This document shows, in pieces, positions 57,095 to 64,000 of a stretch of DNA of 64,000 nucleotides. The position numbers and the translations under genes are program-made. Source of the DNA: Plectosphaerella cucumerina (taxonomy: Eukaryota > Ascomycota > Sordariomycetes > Glomerellales > Plectosphaerellaceae); the NCBI GenBank assembly GCA_020746995.1, contig JAGPXD010000005.1, forward strand, positions 1,240,001 to 1,304,000. The letters are read 5' to 3'. Position 1 is the first letter of the stretch. Each line of letters begins with the position of its first letter. The notes below the pieces were generated by a model that was not told where the DNA came from, searched no databases, and saw only the letters and a list, made by a program, of their open reading frames with translations.

Positions 57095-58641
57095 ATGATG
57101 GCCGGGACAGGGGCGACTGGCGTGCGCAAATGGCACCGCAAGTCGCGAAACGGCTGCAAGTCTTGCAAGTCGAGGAAGGTCAAGGTTAGTAAACGAACAT
57201 TCTCGTCGACGTCGACGATATGCCGTCAGCTTGGTGGCCCCCGTGGGGGTGGAGGTGAGATGGGAGGGGGGTTGACGATGTGGGAGATGCAGGGAAGGGG
57301 AGAGGAATACGAGAGGGAAGGCCGAAGAGATTGAGATACCCGCGAAAGCTCAAGCGCCCAGCCGCATGAACCATGCAAAGGTTGGCAGAGAGCTTCGTGT
57401 TCAGGTTGCTCAACGGTCACTCGTCTTCTCCTCTGTCTCATCCCTGCGTCTGTTTGTCTCTCCTCTCCTCCCAACTTCTCTCCCCGACCTCACCTCGCCT
57501 GCTTCTCTCCCTACTTGCAATGACCAGACCGAATGCTCATCCTGGGTAGTGCGACGAGAACCATCCATCATGCCACAACTGCCTCCAGCGCGGCATCCGC
57601 TGCGACTACCTGGAGTCGGACACGTCTTCAACCGGGTCGCCTCCGCCGGCGATCCAGGACTCGAGCCTGGAGCTCGAGCTTCTTCATAATTACACCATCT
57701 CGACCGCAGCAACCCTCACAAAGTCGCCTCTCATCCGCGACATGTGGCGCGTCGTCGTGCCCCAGATCGGCTTCGGCACCCGCTACATCCTCGACGGCAT
57801 CCTCGCCCTCTCCGCCCTGCACATGGCCCGCTCTGACGCCCGCCGCCGTGACGTTCTCCTGGCCGCTGCCGCTGAGTACCTGACGGCGTCCCTGCGCGAG
57901 GCGCTCCCGCTCATCTCGGCCGTCAACGCCCAGAACTGCAGCGTGCTGTTCCTCTTCAGCGTCATCACCCTCTACGTCAGCCTGGCCATGCCCAAGCGCG
58001 ATGACGACATGCTCGTCGTGGGAGACAGCGGCGTCCCGCAGTGGCTCTACCTCTTCCGCGGCATCGAGCCCATCATTGAGGTCCAGCAGGAGTCTGTGCT
58101 CTCGTCGCCAGTCTCGCTCATCTTTATGGGCACCCACGCGAGTTCCGAGTACTGGCACGCCCACGAGCCCGGTCCGCACGACGGCCTCGACGAGCTCGAG
58201 GCGGGCATCCAGTTCCGCACGAGCAGCGACATCGACAAGCAGGACGTTCTCATGCACGCCATTCACGCCCTGCGCCGGAGCTACACCTTCCTCGACAGCC
58301 GCGACTTTGGCGAGGAGCACAAGCTGCGCGGCATGTACCAGTGGCTCCTAGAGATCAGCGACGCCTACCTCGCCCTGCTGCGCGGCCTCGACCGCGAGGC
58401 GCTGTGCGTCTTTGCCTTCTTCTGCGTTTTGACGCGCGATTTCGAGACCTTCTGGTGGTCCGAGGGCTGGCCGGCCCACCTCATCAAGAGGGTGTACCTC
58501 CTCCTGGACGACGAGTACCGGCTGTACATCAGGTGGCCGATTGAGCAGATAGGATGGGTGCCGCCTCCCATGGGAATGGGCACCGGCATGGCAATGGGGA
58601 TGAGCATGGGCATGGGAATGGGACAGGGCTACATGCAGTGA
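57095..58641 (+). CDS. Zn2Cys6 fungal transcription factor
   Basis: Two exons (57095-57184, 57550-58641) encode 393 residues. The binuclear zinc cluster is split by the intron: C21, C24 in exon 1 (KSRNGCKSCKSRKVK), C31, C38, C41, C48 in exon 2 (CDENHPSCHNCLQRGIRCDY). The 365-nt intron is long for this window (donor GTTAGT, acceptor GGGTAG). A fungal-specific regulatory region follows (ELLHNYTISTAATLTKSPLI, GTRYILDGILALSALHMARS), like Upc2-type sterol/filamentous-fungal regulators. The C-terminus is an unusual Met/Gly repeat (PPPMGMGTGMAMGMSMGM). The target genes are unknown; its neighbours give no cluster context. A short exon inside the long intron cannot be excluded. Confidence 0.9.
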
Positions 58642-59225
58642 GAGGCTGCTGTGGCGGAACACAACACACACACTCTGGCGACGGAGACCTAATCACACAA
58701 ACAGGCGAGGGGATGGGAGGAACGTAATGCGGATGAAAAAGGGCCACTGCGGCCCGCCATGCCTGACGAAAAACACACGCAACCACAGACACAGACGACG
58801 GACAACACAAAAAGGAGGGAGAGAGAAACTTGTTCGGGAAACGGCGCTGAGCACACGGTTATGCCCGTTTGCTGGAAACCCGTCCCGGACAGGGGGGGAC
58901 TAATCAATAATGAGAGCTGGAAGAGAGGGGATTGGGACTTGCTGGGGATGATAATGCTAATGTTTTACGGACGGCACGTCGGTAATGATAATGTTGATAG
59001 GACCTAATGAGCCATAGTAATGAGAGGGACACGGTTTCTTTTGTAAGCACCGGTCAAATGAGCTGATATCAAGGTGAGTGGACTACTTGTGATGAGGTGA
59101 TACTCAAAAGCGAACGTTGCAACAGGAGATATTGCGGACATTGAAACAGACGGATATTTCGAACAGATATGAGACGACAAAACACCAAAGCCACACCCAG
59201 AAAGCTTTCCAACAACGCCATGCCC
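58642..59225. other. intergenic between convergent genes
   Basis: 584 bp containing the 3' ends of two genes; a CACACACACAC run near 58664-58674. No coding signal. Confidence 0.5.
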
Positions 59226-60057
59226 TCAGGCACTCCCAACAGCATGCTTCGCAGCCCCCTCAATAGCATCGCCCAGCTTCTTCGGCATACTCAAGAACGG
59301 CGAGTGACTCGCGGCAAGACTCGCGGTAAAAGACCCCTCGGGAAACTGCGACGCCATGCCCTTCTGCACCTGTATCAAAAGGGCATTGTCGTTCTCGGCG
59401 AAGATGTAGCCCGCGGCGATGCCATGCTTCCAGGGCTCGTAGTCGCACTTTTCCGTAAAGATGGTGAAGGGCACCGGCAGCAGCGTGGCGGCCGTCTTGG
59501 CGGCCAGCTCGGGCTCGACATCAGCGTAGAAAATGTCGACTGGGGTCTTTGGCCGGACGAAGCCGTCCTGCAGTAGAGTCAGATGGGAAGCCCGCATGCG
59601 TTTGCCGCGCGGTAACTGGCGGTTGTCTCATGCAAGGTCTTCAACGTACCTGAATGTCCCACCACGGCAGGTATTGGCTGTTGAGCCCGTCAAGCAGGCT
59701 CGTGCCGGCCGGGATGGCAAAGGCGGCCATGTAGACGATCATGAGGACGCCTCCCTTTTCGCCGGCGGCGGTCCGGTCGGCCTTGCTGAGGCCGCGCACG
59801 GCGTTGGAGCTGGGGACGCCGCCGTAGGAGTGTGGGACGAGGATGACGTCCTTGCCTTCGGCGAGGAGCTTGTCGAGCTCGGCGCGGATGGCGGCGGCGT
59901 CGGCTGTTACGGCGACGGAGGGGTCGGATGTGCCCACGCTCGGGAGGGGGACGGCGGATGTGGGGTAGCCACGGGCCGAGAGGTCTCTGCGGACGGCGTC
60001 GAGGGCTTCGGGGCCGTGCCAGGCGCCGGGGATGAAGACGATGGTGGGAGCGGTCAT
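59226..60057 (-). CDS. Alpha/beta-hydrolase fold protein
   Basis: Two exons (60057-59650, 59567-59226) encode 249 residues. The first strand and oxyanion region is IVFIPGAWHGPEAL. The nucleophile elbow VPHSYGGVPS carries the candidate Ser, an acid (DVEPE or nearby) precedes the cap, and the catalytic His lies in AASHSPFLSMPK near the end. The closest family feel is AB hydrolase-1/6 proteins (salicylate-esterase or MenH-like) common in fungi. The substrate is unknown. The start at 60057 (MTAPTIVFIP) begins exactly at the first beta strand; an in-frame Met at 60231 would add 58 unconserved residues and could be a mitochondrial or secretory extension. Confidence 0.88.
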
Positions 60058-61164
60058 GCTGGGTAGGGAGTTGGAAGCTTGTGAAATGGTGCTTTGAGGA
60101 TTGAGTGTGGGAAAGAAGCTGCTTGCGAGAGCTGGAGCGGGAGCTCTTGTAAGTAGAGGGTGAACGCGGGCCGTTGTGAAGTTATACTTCGAGTCATGGC
60201 GTACTGACTCGTGGGGAGCTTTAGAACCCATCTTCGAGGTTGCAGTCGGGGGGACTTTGGGGCTGATCTGGGGTACGACTAGCGGAGGTTAGTGGATTTA
60301 GGCCTTGTAAATAGCCGTGCGGCAGTGTTCCCGGATGTGTACATCAACGGCAGTTGATGGCTTCTAGTTCATCGTGTCAGGAAGCAGAAGCCAAGGGTTT
60401 TGACAGAGAATAGGGAGGAGGACGATAGGCTGCGTTTGCTCAATAAGGGAAAATCATGGACAGTCTCTCCAAGATTGCCAGCATCTAGGCAACAATTAGA
60501 CGGCGAGGGCTTGGATTGCGAAAGTAGACACGCAAAAAAAAAAAATGTATCACAGGTATTCCAGGGCATGTACTGAACCATTCTCGTTGGAGCATCCAGG
60601 TGAGATCATTAATGGCGCGTCGTGCCTGGAGTGAAGACGCGCACTTGGAGGTGCTTGTTCGGATTAAAGTACATTCCATTTCCTGCTCGATTTTGCTTTC
60701 TTACAGAACGGAGATGGAAGTGGTCCTGTATTTAATTCCGAACCTATGCCATGTCAACCAAGTGTTGCTTCCGCCACCCGTCTTACTTCCTCGAGGTTTA
60801 CCACTCTTCCCCTGAACCCCTGGAAATCTGACGCACTGTACACCGCCTGGTGCGACGCCTTTTTACCGTGCCAACACTGTGCCTCGACCAAGCCGTCGAG
60901 TCCCACGTCCCACGTCCCACCGTGACGTCCCCGGACCGCTGACGTGGAACGGTCCGGGCACCCCACCTTCCTCGCGCCCACCTCCACGTCCCGTCAGCTC
61001 CCTGGCAAGGTACACTTCCGCAGCTGCCGCAAGACGCGGGGCATCCGATACCCAACTCCAAGTCCACCAAGGTGTCTACAGGACTCTAGCAGACTCAATT
61101 GCTGAAGCGAGGGTCCATCGCCGCAGCATCTATCGCCGAGGCCAGTCCAGGGACAGCCGCCGCA
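60058..61164. promoter_or_regulatory. Divergent intergenic region, hydrolase / small membrane protein
   Basis: 1.1 kb between head-to-head starts. A run of 11 A is near 60535-60545. A dense ACGT-core cluster with a 9-bp inverted repeat is annotated separately. No gene was found. Confidence 0.5.
60930..60958. promoter_or_regulatory. 9-bp inverted repeat framing a TGACGTGG core
   Basis: CCCGGACCG (60930-60938) and CGGTCCGGG (60950-60958) are exact inverted copies around CTGACGTGGAA. Another TGACGT is at 60923-60928 and CACGTCC repeats precede it. TGACGT/ACGT cores are typical bZIP sites. The element is about 210 bp before the small membrane protein gene. Confidence 0.5.
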
Positions 61165-61540
61165 ATGCCGTGGTCAGGCAGTGGCTGGGCCATACTACCC
61201 TTCGACAGTAAGTACTCGGGTCCCTCCCCTGTCTGCCATCACCGCTGACCACGTTTGTCCAGATCTCTCCGAAGCCTGGGAGCACGTCCGAATTCCCGTC
61301 CTCCTGTGCACCGTTACCCTTCTCGTGCTCCTTCGGGTCTACCTGCACTACACAGGCGACACGCCCGAATTGCATGCGTTTCCCAAGCGCTTCGCCGACG
61401 AGGTGCCGAGCTCGAAGCCGCGTGAAACACCCATCCCCGATGCCGATCCAACAGAGAAGACAGAGAAAGAGATCAGCACTCGGGCAGCCAAGGGCGGCGT
61501 TGTCAAACGCCACACACCACGCCCGAAGAAGGCCACATAG
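61165..61540 (+). CDS. Small single-pass membrane protein
   Basis: Two exons (61165-61207 and 61263-61540; 55-nt intron with donor GTAAGT, branch GCTGACC and acceptor GTCCAG) encode 106 residues. It starts MPWSGSGWAILPFDNLSEAW. One strong transmembrane segment follows (about residues 23-38: IPVLLCTVTLLVLLRV), then a hydrophilic basic tail ending VKRHTPRPKKAT. The ATG context is GCCGCAATGC. No known family is recognised. The size and topology are compatible with a subunit of an ER or mitochondrial membrane complex, but nothing in the sequence proves it. Confidence 0.75.
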
Positions 61541-61618
61541 CTTGCACGGGCAGCGTGTAGATCCATGATCTCAAATACTGGCTGTTGGTCCGAGGGCAGA
61601 GTAGAGACACTCGAATAG

Positions 61619-61798
61619 GCCGATCGTCTTGGTGACTTCGCTGCTCCGTTGCGTACCCCCATCAGCACGCTCCTCGCCATGCTGAATGTCGAGCGCATCA
61701 CATCCTTCCTCGCGCAGCAGCCCATGAGTTACCTCCGTCTAGGCCTTGACTTTGAGCGCTTCATGCGCTGTGTTGAAATCTGCGCGAGGGCTGCTTGA
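61619..61798 (+). pseudogene. Possible remnant of a protein-coding gene
   Basis: A 59-codon stretch between two stops reads like real protein with C/G-biased third positions: LGDFAAPLRTPISTLLAMLN, then SFLAQQPMSYLRLGLDFERF and MRCVEICARAA. It has no promoter-start arrangement and no spliceable extension that I can find on either side. It might be a decayed gene fragment or an exon of an unannotated gene; chance is also possible at this length. Confidence 0.25.
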
Positions 61799-62821
61799 TC
61801 TGCATCTTCACCTCAGGTATTGTCGTCGAGCACACACAATGCTGTAGCCTGAGCGAGCAGCGGCTTCTCACACTGATCATCATCAATTCCTCGAGCTGCT
61901 TGAGGAGTCCGGCGTCGATGGCGGTTTGGAGCGACGAGGACCACATGGTTCAGGAGACGTCTGAATGGCTGACTGGGGGAACGGTGGCTTTGAACCCCGC
62001 GACACGAGGGCCACAACACCAGACTTCGTCTTGCTTCCTCCGATTCTTGGTTCAATTTGCTCTTGTTAGTCGCCAAGGCACTATAACCGCAGCGACATCA
62101 CAACAGAGTCCAGCCAATGGCCTCTGGCACGGGGCCTTTCACCGCGTCGTATACCCGGGCGGCCTCGCTAAAACAACGCAGATAATACTCCCCAACCGTC
62201 GGGTTCGCCGGGATAACTTTTATCACAACAGGCGACTCAGCTCCAGTCTCGTCTAGACCCCGGCGCCTTCATACCCGTTTAGACGAAGCTGAAATAGACT
62301 ATGCCACGTGCGTCCCCTTGGCCGGCCTCTGCACCATTTTATCCTCCGCCATTCGACCATCCAGCCCGCGACCCCTGGGCGTCTGCAGCTCAGCCTCGAC
62401 AGCTGAGGTGCCAGGGTTCCTTTTGGGACACCGCACAGCACCCCGACCTGCCACTCTGGTGGTAGGACGACAGCGCCAGCACCGGTCGGGCCCGCCTGCC
62501 ACGCTCAATGGGGGATGGAGGCCCTGCACGGCGATCGCTAGTCCCGTCGGTCCACCGCGTGGTTCAGCGGGAACCGTTCGCGCTATGGCGGGGATAGCGC
62601 CTAGTTGGGACGGGGACAGGGGACCACATGGGCAGTATGTCTGGAGGCACGATGCCCATTCGTCTCGACATGGGAAATCGAGGAAGCGAGGGCGGCCCAG
62701 ACGGGTCGATGGAGACTCAGTCTCGGTTCGACGATGAGCTGAAGGCAGGGAACTGCAGTTGACTGGAACTCGTCGACGGCGATGTTCACGAACAAGTCTA
62801 CTTTGCACTGACACGGAGATG

Positions 62822-62828
62822 TATAAAG
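62822..62828 (+). promoter_or_regulatory. TATA box of the secreted Thr-rich protein gene
   Basis: TATAAAG in GATGTATAAAGCTGG, 91 bp before the ATG at 62919, followed by a CTCTCTCTCC/CTCACTCAC-rich leader. Confidence 0.6.
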
Positions 62829-62918
62829 CTGGCCATCAGTCTGCCTCTCTCTCCTCTCAACAGCAGCAGTATCCCTCGCTCCAGTCACTCACTCACCTAC
62901 CACTCGAAACCCTTCACG

Positions 62919-64000
62919 ATGCGGTCCTCCACCTCCTCCTCGCTCCTCGTCGTCCTGCTGGGCACCGCCGCGGCCACGTGCATGCCCCAGGCTGAGCCGA
63001 CGTCCAAGTGCTCCCACAACAACTGCCTGCGAGCCGTAGGTTACTGTCATACATGCTTCAAGGCCTTTCTGCTGACACGTTCAGGTCATCGCCGGCAGCT
63101 TCCCGGACCGCCCTACTCGCGCCGACTGCTCCTCCTTCCTCCAGAAGACCGTCACCCCTGCGGCTTACACCGAAACCATCTGGGAGACCATCACCCCCGC
63201 CACGGCGACGGCCACCAGCACCAGCGTCGAGACCGTCACCCTCCAGCCCACCGAGACTCTCGTCCAGACCGTCGACGTCACCCAGACCGTCACCACCACC
63301 GTCACCAGCGCCCCGGTCCTCAAGCGTCAAGTGACCGTCCACCCCTCCGTCCTGCCGACGTACGCCACCGCCTGCCGCAGCGTCGAGGCTTACTCGTCCG
63401 CGTGCTCCTGCATCGGAATCAGCCCGACTACCATCACCGTCGCCACCCCTACAGTGAAGGTCACATCCACCTCAACCGTCACCGCCCAGACCACCGTCGG
63501 CGTTGTCGACACGGCCACCATCACAATCCCCGTGACAGAGACTGGCACAGCCACCAGGACAGTGACCGCCGTCAACACTGTGGTGGTGCAGCCCCCTCCC
63601 TGGGAGACTTTCGTAAGTTGCCCTGAGATTCTCAATGGAAGACGGCATTAACAGCTGCAAGGTGATTCGTGCTTCCGGCGGACGCGTCGACGGCCTGTAC
63701 GCCTACTCTTGGCAGTTCGATGAGTCCAGGGTGATGCTCGTCCGTAAGTGCTCACATCCTATCAATGACCGTTCCATCTTTCGAGGGCAACTTCTGACAA
63801 CCCCCCAGAGAGCTTCGCCTCCCGCGAAGAGGCCACAAAGTTCAGCCTCACCTCTCCCAACAGCGGCGCCCACTGGACGGAGCAGAACGCCCAGCTCGGC
63901 AGGCTCACCGTCGGCAGGGGCCTCGGTCCCTTCGGCGCCCTCTTCAACTCCGACGCCGCCTGGTCGGCGCAGGACAGCCAGATCCCCCTCAGCTGCTCCC
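62919..64000 (+). CDS. Secreted Thr/Ser/Val-rich protein, 3' end outside the window
   Basis: Four exons are visible (62919-63035, 63085-63612, 63662-63743, 63809->64000). A signal peptide (about 1-20, SSLLVVLLGTAAATC) leads to a short Cys-containing segment and then a long Thr/Val/Ser-rich stalk (ETVTLQPTETLVQTVDVTQT, TVTAQTTVGVVDTATITIPV), likely heavily O-mannosylated. A globular region starts in exon 3 (GGRVDGLYAYSWQFDESR) and continues past the edge with LTSPNSGAHWTEQNAQLGRL. The exon 3 acceptor is CTGCAAG at 63661, because the earlier CAG gives an Arg-rich wrong frame. It is probably a cell-wall or extracellular protein, possibly an effector-like adhesin. The family is not recognised. 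Confidence 0.8.

Larger units (their letters stand above)
61541..62918. other. intergenic with a possible gene relic
   Basis: 1.38 kb between two plus-strand genes. It contains a coding-like fragment at 61619-61798 (separate entry) and the TATA box of the next gene. Nothing else was recognised. Confidence 0.5.

Noticed and set aside
60058..60231. 58-residue N-terminal extension of the alpha/beta hydrolase
   Set aside because: The fold begins directly at MTAPTIVFIP. The extension is low-complexity and lacks a convincing targeting sequence, though a transcript could still reinstate it.

Overview
The window looks like nuclear DNA of a filamentous ascomycete (Pezizomycotina, probably Sordariomycetes). 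The evidence is short introns (about 50-370 nt) with GTA/GTG donors and CTGAC/CTAAC-type branch points, GC-rich coding sequence, a NudA/RO-1-type dynein heavy chain, Zn2Cys6 and C2H2 regulators, an AA9 polysaccharide monooxygenase, and a divergent histone H4 variant of the kind known from Neurospora. The exact genus cannot be read from the sequence. No rRNA, tRNA, CRISPR array or intact transposon was seen.

Layout, left to right. 1-1500: 3' part of an Lsh/HELLS-type SNF2 helicase (+). 2154-3557: acidic/lysine-rich repeat protein (+). 3854-4672: GINS subunit Psf2 (-). 5294-18463: cytoplasmic dynein heavy chain (-), almost all in one 12.7 kb exon. 19957-22158: glutamine-rich FAR1-like protein (-). 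23678-26800: C2H2 regulator (-). 26801-30776: a 4 kb gene-poor stretch. 30777-32049: two-helix membrane protein with a GNAT-like tail (+). 32561-33235: histone H4 variant in six exons (-). 33764-35121: Svf1 (-). 35554-36095: mitochondrial ribosomal protein uL11m (+). 36096-39282: 3.2 kb gene-poor stretch. 39283-42020: Sat4/Hal4-type kinase (+). 42668-43219: mitochondrial Hsp10 (+). 44970-46496: AA9 LPMO carrying a C-terminal CBM18-like module (+). 46719-48136: SSU1-type sulfite exporter (-). 49119-50001: cysteine dioxygenase (+). 50715-53777: HIRAN-SNF2-RING (Rad5/HLTF-type) ATPase (+). 54501-54917: small unknown protein (+). 57095-58641: Zn2Cys6 regulator (+). 59226-60057: alpha/beta hydrolase (-). 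61165-61540: small membrane protein (+). 62919->64000: secreted Thr/Ser-rich protein, cut by the window end (+).

Most neighbours are housekeeping genes with no evident shared task. The clear exception is the head-to-head pair at 46719-50001: cysteine dioxygenase makes cysteine sulfinate, which is converted to sulfite, and SSU1 exports sulfite. The pair shares a single 982 bp promoter region containing two perfect inverted repeats, so it looks like a two-gene cysteine-detoxification/sulfite-secretion module. The other main points of interest are the H4 variant, the AA9-CBM18 fusion, the prion-like Q-rich FAR1 protein, and the Hsp10 gene whose first coding exon is only the ATG.

Exon boundaries were deduced by hand from splice consensus, reading-frame continuity and family knowledge. 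They have not been checked against transcripts.
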